Part shown: positions 8,496-16,508 of the stretch, one piece after another | Position numbering within the stretch: the first letter of the stretch is position 1 | Layout: every line of letters starts with the position of its first letter | Source of the DNA: Oscillatoria sp. FACHB-1407 | Lineage (GTDB): Bacteria; Cyanobacteriota; Cyanobacteriia; Elainellales; Elainellaceae | Direction: 5' to 3' | NCBI RefSeq assembly: GCF_014697545.1 | Contig: NZ_JACJSA010000003.1 | Location: forward strand, 372,001-436,000 | Length of the DNA stretch: 64,000 bases | Translations under genes and position numbers: made by a program | Notes under the pieces: model-generated | Database searches by the model: none | What the model was told of the DNA's origin: nothing | The model's input: only the letters and a program-made list of their open reading frames with translations

Positions 8496-9935
8496 TTAGG
8501 AGATAATTGATCCTGTTTTGGAATGTCCGTTTTTGTGAATTGAGTTGGGTGGAGTGGCGATCGCAGGTTCCAATTCATCTTCGCTAATCCACATTGTCTT
8601 TTGACCATCTGAAATTTGGCAGAGATAGAACTCGTGCTCATCTAACATGGTTTGAATTTGCACGACCTTCCAGGTATTTTTGCCTTTGTAGGTCACCCGA
8701 TCGCCCATGGCGGGTCTCCATACCCGTTGTTTGGTTGGGGGTGAAGGGGTCAGGAGGTAATCCACATCACGCATCAAGCTCATGACGAGTCGCTTGAGTG
8801 AGGGAGTTGTATAGTCTGCGATCGCTGCCAATACGAGAGTTCCAATGATCATGACAGGCAAGAATAGGTAGTAGAGCGAGAGATTTTTTTCCACTACCAG
8901 CGTAATGGTGCGATCGACAACAAAATTGTGAATTAAGAAATAACTATAGCTGTGTAACCCCAACCAGATTAGAACGGACTGTAACGGTTGCAGGTGGGCG
9001 ATCGCCTTGAATAGCACCATGCAACATAACCCCAACCCTGCTGATGTCATTAAGTCGCAGACAACCCAACCCCACACATAGAACTGGGTCACAAACCCAA
9101 GCGCATACAACAGCGTTCCCCATATAAGAGCACGCCGATAGTGCCAAAAAACAGGACCCTTACCATAGCGATAGGCATGGGCAATCACCATTCCCAGCAC
9201 AAAGATACTGAGTTTTGACAGGAACGAGAGAAATGGGGACTCCTCGCTGGGTGTATCAAGAACGACGTAGGTGGGGTGCCCCTTAAACTGATAGATCGCC
9301 AAAGCCCGGTAAGCCAGCGTTATCAACAGACTGACGACCAACAGGTTGCGACCTCCCCACCGTTGCAACAAATGCCACAACAAGGGAAAGATCAAAATGA
9401 AGCTGAGGATGAGTGACACGAACCACCATGGACCACTGGTAGGAACCAAAAGCTCTCCACCATAATCAAACAAGATGGGGAAGGTCAATCCTGCAAAGAT
9501 GTTCCAGGCACTGGGGACATAGCTACTGGTAGCGATCCCAATCGCGATCAGAATGGGATACGACAACCAGGCAACCGTCCAAAAGGGAATCAGCACTCTG
9601 GCAAATCGGCGTTTGTAAAACTGGATTAACTCTAAGGCTCTACCTCTTAGTGAAAGGACTAGGCTAAAACCACTGATGAGGATAAAAACGTCAACATACT
9701 GGAAACCAAACCAGATCGGCAAACTTGTAAGCGATGTGATGAAACCCTGTCCTAAGCGATCGCTGGCTTGAGCGAGGCGTTGCAGGTTGTCGAGCAGACC
9801 TGTGGGTTGTGGAGTGAAGGCGTAGTCAGTAATGAGCAATTGGGCATGATACAGCAAGATCATGACTGCTGCGAAAATCCGAATTCCTTCAATCCACGCC
9901 AATCGCTGTGATGCAGAACCGTTGGATTCAGCCAT
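8496..9935 (-). CDS. Acyltransferase-3 (OafA/YrhL-type) membrane protein with C-terminal SH3/tudor-like tail
   Basis: The 479-residue protein has about ten membrane helices. It opens with RLAWIEGIRIFAAVMILLYH, the acyltransferase-3 helix 1 with its catalytic histidine. FKRRFARVLIPFW-type wording follows (here FYKRRFARVLIPFW), as in the family. These enzymes transfer acetyl or other acyl groups to sugars outside the membrane. After the last helix, residues about 405-455 (from MGDRVTYKGKNTWKV to MWISEDELEP) form a soluble segment resembling a small beta-barrel of SH3 or tudor type. That is not standard for the family. The GT2 gene follows 66 bp downstream, probably in one transcript. Start at ATG 9935. 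Confidence 0.87.
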   Translation of the reverse strand: MAESNGSASQRLAWIEGIRIFAAVMILLYHAQLLITDYAFTPQPTGLLDNLQRLAQASDRLGQGFITSLTSLPIWFGFQYVDVFILISGFSLVLSLRGRALELIQFYKRRFARVLIPFWTVAWLSYPILIAIGIATSSYVPSAWNIFAGLTFPILFDYGGELLVPTSGPWWFVSLILSFILIFPLLWHLLQRWGGRNLLVVSLLITLAYRALAIYQFKGHPTYVVLDTPSEESPFLSFLSKLSIFVLGMVIAHAYRYGKGPVFWHYRRALIWGTLLYALGFVTQFYVWGWVVCDLMTSAGLGLCCMVLFKAIAHLQPLQSVLIWLGLHSYSYFLIHNFVVDRTITLVVEKNLSLYYLFLPVMIIGTLVLAAIADYTTPSLKRLVMSLMRDVDYLLTPSPPTKQRVWRPAMGDRVTYKGKNTWKVVQIQTMLDEHEFYLCQISDGQKTMWISEDELEPAIATPPNSIHKNGHSKTGSIIS

Positions 9936-11086
9936 AGCAATCCTAAATATTGTGAGAGATTAGCAAAATAAAACTAAGAGCCGAGTTGATGTAGTTTTTT
10001 ATACGACTATAGGATGGCTACATTGGCGAGAGCCAAACTCAGGCAGCAACTATACACATTAGGATGTAAATCTTGAGAACGTTGCATCATAACGAATGTT
10101 GATAAAATCTAATTTGATCTAAAGGGGATAGCGATCGCATTGTCAAAGCCATAAAGGCTCAAATTGGAGCAATTTTGAGTAAAAGTCCTCCTCTACAAAC
10201 AATCACGAGTAAGTTTAGTACAAAATGCTTCACAAAACGCAAGCTGATTGTAACATTTAGTAATATTTTCCCTTCTGCACAAATAACTGAAAATGATTTC
10301 TCAGGTCATCGCCCTTAGGAAATAAATCCTGCTTTTTAGAGTCAGGCGCGAATTGGCTCCACTTTAACGATCCCTATTTTTCCTCCTGCGATATATAAGC
10401 AGGAGCAATCTAGTCAAGGCGATGGAGGTTCAGTTACCGTACTCTGGGCATCAACTTTAGGTCAATCGTCGAGGCTTTGCTGTGTAAGAGATTCTAATCT
10501 TGAACCCTGCTGAGTAACCGCAGGATTGTACGAATGGGTTCACACAAAAGACGAGTAGAGCCAAGATTGAATAACACACTTACCCTGTAGGAATTACGGT
10601 TCATCAAACGAATCCCGTTTAACCTGCGTCTGACACGCTACAAACCCAATCCCCTGACTTTCCCTTCTCAGTTACTCCAGAAGAATGGGGTAGGTGCGTC
10701 CTTACGATGGACAGCACTTCATTTCTGAAATTGGGCATGACGCAATCTGACTCATGACGTACGAGCAACACAATAATTCTCAAACCTTAGTAGTAGGTGA
10801 ATGCAAATTATACGAGAAAAGTGGTATTAAATAACACCCAATTACTGGGTAGTACTGAGGTGAGATCAGCGCGTCACAACTCCTCCATAGAACCTTCAAA
10901 TTGAAAGAGGTTAGTCCTTCCTAACTGCGCCTAATGATTGGCGAAAAACCATCGTTTCTGCATATAACATCACCTATTTTAGAGCAAAGAACGCTGTTCT
11001 CTCCTCAGAAAGAGGAGGAAGTGGATTGTCCGTTCTTAAGATCAAGTGAGAAAATTTAGCATTTTTGACATAAGGAATCAATTTTT
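9936..11086. other. 1.15-kb gap between divergent genes, no gene recognised
   Basis: This long spacer between divergently transcribed genes should hold promoters for both. It is AT-rich and its open frames are short. I see two hairpins: a 7-bp stem at 10383-10405 (CTCCTGC/GCAGGAG) and a 6-bp stem at 11001-11017 (CTCCTC/GAGGAG), the latter about 70 bp before the next start codon. No tRNA, known riboswitch or repeat-family copy was identified. Confidence 0.5.
10383..10405. repeat. Inverted repeat, 7-bp stem with AT loop
   Basis: CTCCTGC and GCAGGAG enclose a nine-base AT-rich loop. It is isolated inside a long gap and its role is unknown. A stem this short could occur by chance. Confidence 0.35.
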
Positions 11087-11449
11087 ATGAGTACAGAATT
11101 TGAAGCAAGAAAAGAGCAATCTGATATTGAACAACCCATGTTCCCTGAAGAGGTGGATCAAGAACAAAAATTGCAGCAGAAACGTGAAATGGAGAAAGGT
11201 GGAAAGTCATTAACGGCTAACCCAGGCGATCGCATCGATGATTCTAAGACCTTAGAAGAGAAAGCCCAGCAAGTTGCAGTGGATGCCCCTGATATTACAG
11301 GTGATCACATTGTTGTACCGACTTATTTCATTGTTGACGAGCCTGATGGAACTAAAAAAGCCCTCCATCACGTTAAGGATGCTGACGAGATTTCAGATGT
11401 GATTCGGCAAGCACGAGTTGACGAAAACGGCAATCGAGTTTGGTGGTAA
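11087..11449 (+). CDS. Small acidic hydrophilic hypothetical protein
   Basis: This 120-residue soluble protein is rich in Glu, Asp, Lys and Gln and probably partly disordered in its first 70 residues. A more ordered end contains HIVVPTYFIVDEPDGTKKAL and closes with ENGNRVWW. I do not recognise the family. It opens the run of stress-associated genes, standing 350 bp before an SDR gene of the stress-induced type, so a protective or stress role is a guess from context. The ATG at 11087 follows an AT-rich leader with a weak GGAA about 14 bases upstream. Confidence 0.65.
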   Translation: MSTEFEARKEQSDIEQPMFPEEVDQEQKLQQKREMEKGGKSLTANPGDRIDDSKTLEEKAQQVAVDAPDITGDHIVVPTYFIVDEPDGTKKALHHVKDADEISDVIRQARVDENGNRVWW

Positions 11450-11799
11450 CACTCCTGTTAGCACGGTTTCTCAAGCTCAACTCCCTGAGCAAAGAGTCAC
11501 TAAACAAAGAGATCACATCCGCCCAATTCACAAAGCGATCGCTACACAAGACCCAACCCCCGTGACACTGTTCGGACTTCGTCGTGAACTCGGTCAACCA
11601 CTGATATTCGCGACGAGATCTCCCCTGCCCAGGGAAGATCGTGATTCGTTCAGGTGCTCACCCCTTCACATAGAGCGATACCCGCTTGGGTCAAGTACGG
11701 GATGTGGGGGTGGCACCTCTACGCAGGGAGGCACTGCCCTCTGTAACCCCTGCACTAAATCAACTGCATACTGCTGTAACTAACCCACAAGAGGTACCT
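11450..11799. other. Intergenic stretch before the SDR gene
   Basis: This is a 350-bp spacer. Open frames cross it, and one is continuous with the SDR frame, but their composition is poor and a good ribosome site (AAGAGG, 11788-11793) precedes the ATG at 11800. I read the spacer as leader and promoter DNA. Confidence 0.5.
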
Positions 11800-12666
11800 A
11801 TGACCCAAACACAATCCCAACAACTTCAACCACCACAGCATCAGGATCAACGCCCTGGTCTGCAATCGGAGATGACTCCACAGCCACGGGCGCAGTCATC
11901 TGAATATCACGGTAGTGGCAAACTCAGTGGGAAGGTCGCGCTGATCACGGGTGGCGATAGTGGCATTGGGCGATCGGTAGCTGTGACTTTTGCCAAAGAA
12001 GGGGCAGATGTGGCGATCGCTTACCTGAGCGAGCACAACGATGCGATCGAAACAAAGGAAATGGTTGAGGCTGAAGGTCGAAAATGCCTGGTGTTGTCTG
12101 GAGATGTGGGTGATGAGCAGGTATGCCGCCAGATGGTTGAGCAAACCGTGAAAGAATTGGGACATCTGGACATTTTGATCAACAATGCAGCCGAGCAGCA
12201 TCCTCAGGAAAGTATTGAGAATATTACGTCAGAACAGCTAGAGCGGACGTTTCGCACCAACATCTTTAGCATGTTCTACCTGACCAAAGCGGCTTTACCT
12301 CACTTAAAAGAGGGTAGCTCTATCATTAACACGACCTCTGTTACGGCTTACAAAGGTAGCCCTCAACTACTGGACTATTCATCCACTAAAGGGGCGATCG
12401 TGGCATTTACTTGCTCCCTCTCTCAGGGACTCGTTCAGAAAGGTATCCGTGTCAATGGAGTGGCTCCTGGACCCATTTGGACTCCGTTGATCCCCTCAAC
12501 ATTCCCCGAAGAAGAGGTAGAAAGCTTTGGTGCGCAAGTGCCGATGCAACGGGCAGGACAACCTGAAGAAGTGGCTCCCAGTTACGTTTTTCTGGCTTCC
12601 CAGGATGCTTCCTACATGACAGGGCAGATCCTACATCCTAACGGCGGCAATGTGATCAACGGCTAG
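11800..12666 (+). CDS. Short-chain dehydrogenase/reductase, general-stress type
   Basis: The 288-residue SDR starts at ATG 11800. The in-frame extension upstream to 11686 is rejected because of the ribosome site AAGAGG and the usual family length. About 40 Gln/Pro-rich residues precede the Rossmann fold. The cofactor motif TGGDSGIG is at about 50-57, NNAAE at about 128-132, and the catalytic triad is S180, Y193, K197 (YSSTK). The C-terminus GQILHPNGGNVING is typical of the YhxC/YdaD group of stress-induced SDRs. The substrate of that group is unknown. The enzyme is presumably cytoplasmic and NAD(P)-dependent. A tudor-like gene follows 69 bp downstream. Confidence 0.93.
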   Translation: MTQTQSQQLQPPQHQDQRPGLQSEMTPQPRAQSSEYHGSGKLSGKVALITGGDSGIGRSVAVTFAKEGADVAIAYLSEHNDAIETKEMVEAEGRKCLVLSGDVGDEQVCRQMVEQTVKELGHLDILINNAAEQHPQESIENITSEQLERTFRTNIFSMFYLTKAALPHLKEGSSIINTTSVTAYKGSPQLLDYSSTKGAIVAFTCSLSQGLVQKGIRVNGVAPGPIWTPLIPSTFPEEEVESFGAQVPMQRAGQPEEVAPSYVFLASQDASYMTGQILHPNGGNVING

Positions 12667-12679
12667 CGTCATGGTTTGA

Positions 12680-12708
12680 TAGGGGCGTTTTGTAAAACAC
12701 CTTCTAAT
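12680..12708. repeat. Palindromic repeat P1, copy 3 (degenerate)
   Basis: One arm, AGGGGCGTTTTG, is intact, and the other (AAAACACCTTCT) has substitutions relative to the copies at 3443 and 4925. It sits between the SDR stop and the next gene. Confidence 0.55.
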
Positions 12709-12735
12709 GTTATTTGATGTAAAAGGAGAAAGTGG

Positions 12736-12957
12736 ATGTCAGAAGAGTTTAAGAAGGGCGATCGCGTTGAGTGGAATTCATCCGGGGGCAAAACAGTCGG
12801 CAAAGTTAAGAAAAAGCTGACTGAACCCACTGAAATTAAGAGTCACACCGTTGCAGCATCAGAAGACAATCCAGAGTACCTGGTAGAGAGTGAAAAAACT
12901 GGAAAGGAAGCGGCTCACAAGCCAGATGCGTTGAAAAAAGTGAAGCAAAAGGACTAA
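12736..12957 (+). CDS. Tudor-like (hypervirulence-associated, DUF2945) small protein
   Basis: This 73-residue protein is lysine-rich. The opening FKKGDRVEWNSSGGKTVGKV, the YLVESEKTGKEAAHKPDAL block and the short length are characteristic of the DUF2945/HVA1 tudor-like family. These small beta-barrel proteins recur beside stress genes in bacteria and fungi; their ligand is unknown. AAAGGAG lies just before the ATG. The gene probably belongs with the SDR gene upstream, from which it is separated only by a palindromic repeat. Confidence 0.85.
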   Translation: MSEEFKKGDRVEWNSSGGKTVGKVKKKLTEPTEIKSHTVAASEDNPEYLVESEKTGKEAAHKPDALKKVKQKD

Positions 12958-13166
12958 GACTGCACCACCGTGAACTTGATAGGGGAAGTGTAGAGGAGTA
13001 AGAGAGTAGAGGGATAGCTGCGGGATAACTCAGTAGCTCCCCTACTTCTCTATCTTTTTACCGATTTGCCTGTTATAAATCCTATGGTCAACTACTATAG
13101 CCATCCTATTTGATTCACGAAGAAGTCTGATACCGATTTAATGTTTGATTGTCGCAGATCACTGGG

Positions 13167-13194
13167 TAGGGGCCTTTCGCGAAACGCCCTTACG
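13167..13194. repeat. Palindromic repeat P1, copy 4
   Basis: GGGGCCTTTCG is followed by CGAAACGCCCTTAC, nearly identical to the perfect palindrome at 4925-4954 apart from a substitution in one arm. It is nested within the MITE-like element. Confidence 0.65.
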
Positions 13195-13231
13195 GAACCA
13201 TGTGCAGCGAAGCAATTCAAATTGGTATGAA

Positions 13232-13293
13232 ATATGGTCAATGGTCAATCGTTGCTGGTCATACACGAATGACGAATAACGAATGACGAATGA
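13232..13293. repeat. Heptamer-periodic sequence inside the MITE
   Basis: Two short runs have a seven-base period: ATGGTCA units near 13232-13247, then ACGAATG/ACGAATA units near 13264-13293. Confidence 0.6.
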
Positions 13294-13364
13294 AAGAGTA
13301 GGTTTCACGATTGATTTAGGACTGCTATAGTTACGTCGGATTGCCAACTGTGTATAACCGCTTG

Positions 13365-13480
13365 CTGGTCGGAAACCGCAGCTATAGGAGCAAACCCGAT
13401 CTGCGTCAGTTCATCAAAACCCCCGCATCTTCTAGAGTCCATGTCGGCAGAGTTGGCTCTGATAGCCACGGATTCATTCA
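13365..13480. repeat. Dispersed repeat R3, copy 1
   Basis: The element contains GAAACCGCAGCTATAGGAGC and GATCTGCGTCAGTTC and ends near ATTCATTCATCAGACTC. Related copies at 25548, 30015, 59165, 62838 and 63189 share the core (aaccgc-agctatagRagcaaaaccgacctgcgtcggtt, in parts). Confidence 0.55.
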
Positions 13481-13521
13481 TCAGACTCTTAAGCCGACCT
13501 GACGTTCGTTAAAAATCCGCT

Positions 13522-13556
13522 AAAAATCCCCGATTTCTTCAAGAAACCGGGGATTT
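13522..13556 (-). terminator. Hairpin terminator of the topoisomerase gene
   Basis: AAAATCCCCG and CGGGGATTTT form a strong stem with a TTTCTT/AAGAAA inner stem. It lies 13 bases past the topoisomerase stop on the minus strand, where the exit arm is followed by U residues. Confidence 0.75.
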
Positions 13557-13568
13557 TATCTGTCAACG

Positions 13569-14720
13569 TCATAATTGTTGCTCTAAGAGTGCCAAAACAG
13601 CCTGTTCTTCGCGTCGTAGGCCAAAGGGCGTTTCTTCTACACGGGCATCTTCCCACTGCTCCAGCAAGGGAATGAGGGTTCCCTCCGAGTAAGCCTCAAG
13701 GACTGCCGGATGCACATAATATTTACGGCAGGTTGCAGGGCGATTGCCGAGCTTTTCAGCAACGTTTTTGATCGCTTGTGTGATGTTTTTCTTTGCCTCA
13801 GTTTGAGAACTGGCTGTTCCCAAATCCTTCAGCTCTAAGGCAGCTTGTACTGTTCCTGACCAGGTTCTAAAGTCTTTGGCTGTAAAATCCTCTCCTGTGA
13901 TGCTTCGCAGGTAGGAGTTAACATCTCCAGAGTGAATCGTTTGTCGCTGACCATCCTCATCGATGTATTGAAACAACTCGTGTCCGGGAATGTCCTGACA
14001 ACGCTTGACGATCTTAGCTAAACGGCGATCGCTTAATTCAATGTCATGCTCGACCCCACTTTTACCCCGGAATTGAAACTTGACCTGGCTCCCTGAAAAC
14101 GAAACGTGATCATCTCGCATGGTGGTCAACCCGAAGGAGCTATTTTTCACGGCATATTCGTCATTGCCGACTCGAATGTGGGTTTTCTCTAACAGTTGAA
14201 CAACTGTGGCTAAGACCTTTTCGCGCGGTAAATTGGATAACTGCAAATGGCGATCAGTTTGCTCCCGAACTTTAGGTAACACTAAACCAAACGCAACCAT
14301 CCGATTAAATTTGTTTTGATTGCGATGTCCACGCCAATCAGGGTGATAGCGATACTGCTTGCGTCCCTTCGCGTCGTATCCGGTTGCCTGTAAGTGTCCA
14401 TGAGAGAGGGTACAGATCCAAACGTTTTTCCAGGCAGGTGGAATGACCAATGATTTGATACGGGCTAAAGTATCGCGATCGCACACGCGACTGCCATCTG
14501 CGTCGTAGTAACAAAATCCTCGACCTGATGCTTTGCGCTGGATTCCCGGAACTGTATCGGTAACGTAGTGCAATCCAGCTTTTTCAGCAGATTGAATTGG
14601 GTCAGTAACAACTGCAAGTTCGAGTCGTGCGTGAAGCGAATTTTTCTTTTTAGCAGCGGTCTTATGAGAAGTAGCTTTATTAGAAGTCTTCTTAGAAGCA
14701 GTCTTAGCAGTACTTGCCAT
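13569..14720 (-). CDS. DNA topoisomerase IB (poxvirus/bacterial type)
   Basis: I take the ATG at 14720, giving 383 residues. The longer frame to 14813 is set aside because it runs through an inverted repeat and the protein then opens with the Lys/Ala/Ser/Thr-rich tail usual in this family. Domain order is the basic N-terminus (1-30), the N-terminal fold with FCYYDADGSRV and IPPAWKNVWIC, and the catalytic domain with RVGNDEYAVKNSSFGLTTMR, DFRTWSGT and CRKYYVHP. The predicted nucleophile is Y335. The enzyme nicks one strand through a 3'-phosphotyrosine and relaxes supercoils. Its presence among stress genes fits the accessory nature of bacterial topoisomerase IB. Confidence 0.93.
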   Translation of the reverse strand: MASTAKTASKKTSNKATSHKTAAKKKNSLHARLELAVVTDPIQSAEKAGLHYVTDTVPGIQRKASGRGFCYYDADGSRVCDRDTLARIKSLVIPPAWKNVWICTLSHGHLQATGYDAKGRKQYRYHPDWRGHRNQNKFNRMVAFGLVLPKVREQTDRHLQLSNLPREKVLATVVQLLEKTHIRVGNDEYAVKNSSFGLTTMRDDHVSFSGSQVKFQFRGKSGVEHDIELSDRRLAKIVKRCQDIPGHELFQYIDEDGQRQTIHSGDVNSYLRSITGEDFTAKDFRTWSGTVQAALELKDLGTASSQTEAKKNITQAIKNVAEKLGNRPATCRKYYVHPAVLEAYSEGTLIPLLEQWEDARVEETPFGLRREEQAVLALLEQQL

Positions 14721-14751
14721 TGATGTAAATTTCAAGACTAAAAGCCTAAAG

Positions 14752-14784
14752 TCCCCCTTAAATAAAGAGGGATTTAAGGGGGTC
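14752..14784. repeat. CCCCCTTAAA-type inverted repeat
   Basis: CCCCCTTAAAT and ATTTAAGGGGG flank a short AAGAGGG centre. It lies just upstream of the chosen topoisomerase start and forms the 5' part of the rejected longer frame. This style of element is frequent in cyanobacterial intergenic DNA. Confidence 0.6.
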
Positions 14785-14901
14785 ACAACATTATCAAACC
14801 TGGTCAGAATCAAACTTGATGAGATGAATAGATCTACAACACATTCACCCCAGGCTCAATTCATGCAACTACGAATCGTGGATTTAATAAATTCGCACAC
14901 T

Positions 14902-14998
14902 GTACGGGTGGTTTTAGCAAATCAATTTGCACGCTGCAATGGATTTGGCAGCAAAACCTGCCCCGGCTAACTATCGAACTTATTTAATTCCCGTTCCT
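14902..14998. repeat. Dispersed repeat R2, copy B
   Basis: This copy matches the element at 6856-6955 in order and ends: GGGTGGTTTTAGCA, then TTTGGCAGCAAAACCTGCC, then CGAACTTATTTAATTCC. It overlaps or abuts the stop codon of the BON gene, the same placement as the first copy. Confidence 0.65.
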
Positions 14999-15356
14999 AT
15001 GCAACTTCAACTTGGGCTGTATCAACCGCTGTAGCACCATTGACACCACGAGCGATTGACACCATTTTGTTCAACAGTTCCCGGTTAGGAACTTTGCCTT
15101 TAAGAACAACGGTGCTGCCCGTTTGAGCGACATACAGAGTGTCGATGTCATCTACCGTTGAGTCTTCGTCAAAGGCTAACGCAACGCGCTTTGCTAAACC
15201 ACTTTCGTCATACTCACCATTCAGACCCATTCTTTCGGGAGGAACAGATTGACCTGCATTGCTAGGTGCAGCAGTTGCCGTTCCTCGGCTTGCCGTAGCA
15301 GGTTGCTGACCGCCTTGAGGTTTTTTAACTCCAAATAGTCGTTGTAACCAAGACAT
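14997..15356 (-). CDS. BON-domain protein 1
   Basis: This 119-residue protein has a basic, Gln/Ala/Ser-rich lead of about 40 residues with no signal peptide. A BON domain follows (about 50-119): GLAKRVALAFDEDSTVDDID, VVLKGKVPN, and ending AVDTAQVEVA. BON domains bind phospholipids or link proteins to membranes and are common in osmotic-shock proteins such as OsmY. A paralogue at 17506-17892 shares MSWL.R at the N-terminus, the PPE.MGL.GEYD linker and the whole domain. AAGGAG precedes the ATG (minus strand, about 15362-15367). Confidence 0.87.
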   Translation of the reverse strand: MSWLQRLFGVKKPQGGQQPATASRGTATAAPSNAGQSVPPERMGLNGEYDESGLAKRVALAFDEDSTVDDIDTLYVAQTGSTVVLKGKVPNRELLNKMVSIARGVNGATAVDTAQVEVA

Positions 15357-15567
15357 AGATTACTCCTTGTCAAACTTCATTTTTCTAGTGTTTTACAGAA
15401 TCAAAACTTCAAACAAAATTTCAAAGCTTTGTTGCTGTCAGCGAACTTGATGCTGAGTTCAAGCTCTAACACTTATCATTGTGTGTTTACAAACACTAAA
15501 AATGCTCTGTCTAACTACGTAACTTATTAAACTAATTAGTCTGGCTGAAGAAGCAAATGGACTTGAT

Positions 15568-16407
15568 TTATTGTTTAACGAAAGTCCATTCCACAATCTG
15601 TATGGGTGCTTCTTGAAGTGCTTTTGTCAGAGCCTCATTACTTTCAAATTTTAACTCTGATAGGCGACAAGCTTCTACATTTACCGTAAATTGTTCCTCC
15701 TCAAAAGGCCATGGTTCAACAGTTACTCGCTCATCTGCAAGTTGCCGTACGTCATAGCGTTGACCATCAATACCAGAAGTAATTTCTAATGCACGCTGAG
15801 CAGCAGGCAATTGATTTTGTGCCAGGATCAGTGAGAGGCGATCGCACCACCGCATAAATTGATAAGCTCGATCAGCATCGTCTTTTTTGATGCCTAACCC
15901 TTTGCGCCATTCCTCTTGATGTTTAATCTGTTCATCTAAAAACTGATCCCATTCCGGTGACTTGCCAGGCTTATCTTGATTTAGAAAACAAACATGCATA
16001 GAAACGAGCATCGCGACCCATCGCCCCCGATAGCGAGCACCTGCAACTAAATCAGATAACACTGGAATGCTGGAGTTGATATCAGGCGATCGCTTATCCA
16101 CCGTGAAATCAAGGGGTGCGCCTGCCTCAGTTAAATGATTGCCCTCCCATTCACGTTCCAGATCATCGTGATGAGAAATCGCTGCCAGGGTTTCATATAA
16201 ACGCAACGGAGCGTTAGAACGTTTCCACTGACCTGCCAATTGGGCGGCAAGCAACGCATGAGCACGATGATAAATAATCTGCCAACCGGAATCAGTCAAA
16301 TGGACAATCACAGCTAATGTTCCCCATATGTCAAAAGTCTCTGCTCGCAAGGTAATGGTTACTTTTGGCGATCGTCCTCGTTCTTCAGGCAGAAGATAAC
16401 CAGCCAT
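15568..16407 (-). CDS. DUF3891 family protein
   Basis: The frame has 279 residues. The conserved block GWQIIYHRAHALLAAQLAGQ followed by ETLAAISHHDDLE and MRWCDRLSLIL identifies DUF3891, a family with histidine/aspartate clusters suggestive of a metal site. Its function is unknown. The family normally begins about ten residues before GW, so initiation at the GTG at 16311 (VIVHLTDSGWQ) is a good alternative to the ATG at 16407. The 32 extra residues have no recognisable content and neither start has a strong ribosome site. It lies between a BON gene and the broken htpX. Confidence 0.8.
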   Translation of the reverse strand: MAGYLLPEERGRSPKVTITLRAETFDIWGTLAVIVHLTDSGWQIIYHRAHALLAAQLAGQWKRSNAPLRLYETLAAISHHDDLEREWEGNHLTEAGAPLDFTVDKRSPDINSSIPVLSDLVAGARYRGRWVAMLVSMHVCFLNQDKPGKSPEWDQFLDEQIKHQEEWRKGLGIKKDDADRAYQFMRWCDRLSLILAQNQLPAAQRALEITSGIDGQRYDVRQLADERVTVEPWPFEEEQFTVNVEACRLSELKFESNEALTKALQEAPIQIVEWTFVKQ

Positions 16408-16508
16408 ACCAGCGACAGAATAAAGATTCGCTCATTCGATAGAGTCGAGAGAACAAGAGAATTTGAGAGCCTGTGAGCGATGTCGTGATATAAAAACTGT
16501 GAAAACAT

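Larger units (their letters stand above)
13098..13327. mobile_element. MITE-like element M1, 230-bp copy
   Basis: The left end TAGCCATCCTATTTGATTC and the right end (reverse complement begins TAGCAGTCCTAAATCAATCG) are imperfect inverted repeats of about 24 bp. Each end is flanked by a TA dinucleotide, as expected for an IS630/Tc1-mariner-type target duplication. The same ends bound the 89-bp element in htpX (16658-16746). Inside lie a palindrome (13167-13194) and heptamer-periodic sequence (13232-13293), so the copy is composite. It has no coding capacity. Confidence 0.6.
12958..13568. other. Repeat-rich gap between convergent genes
   Basis: This 611-bp gap contains a MITE-like element (13098-13327) with a palindrome and heptamers nested inside it, an R3 repeat copy (13365-13480) and a terminator hairpin (13522-13556). 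A 62-codon minus-strand frame at 13159-13347 is made of these repeats and is not called. Confidence 0.6.

Noticed and set aside
10005-10020. ATAGGATGGCTA resembling a MITE end
   Set aside because: Only 12 bases match, there is no partner end within a few hundred bases, and no GTGAA extension.
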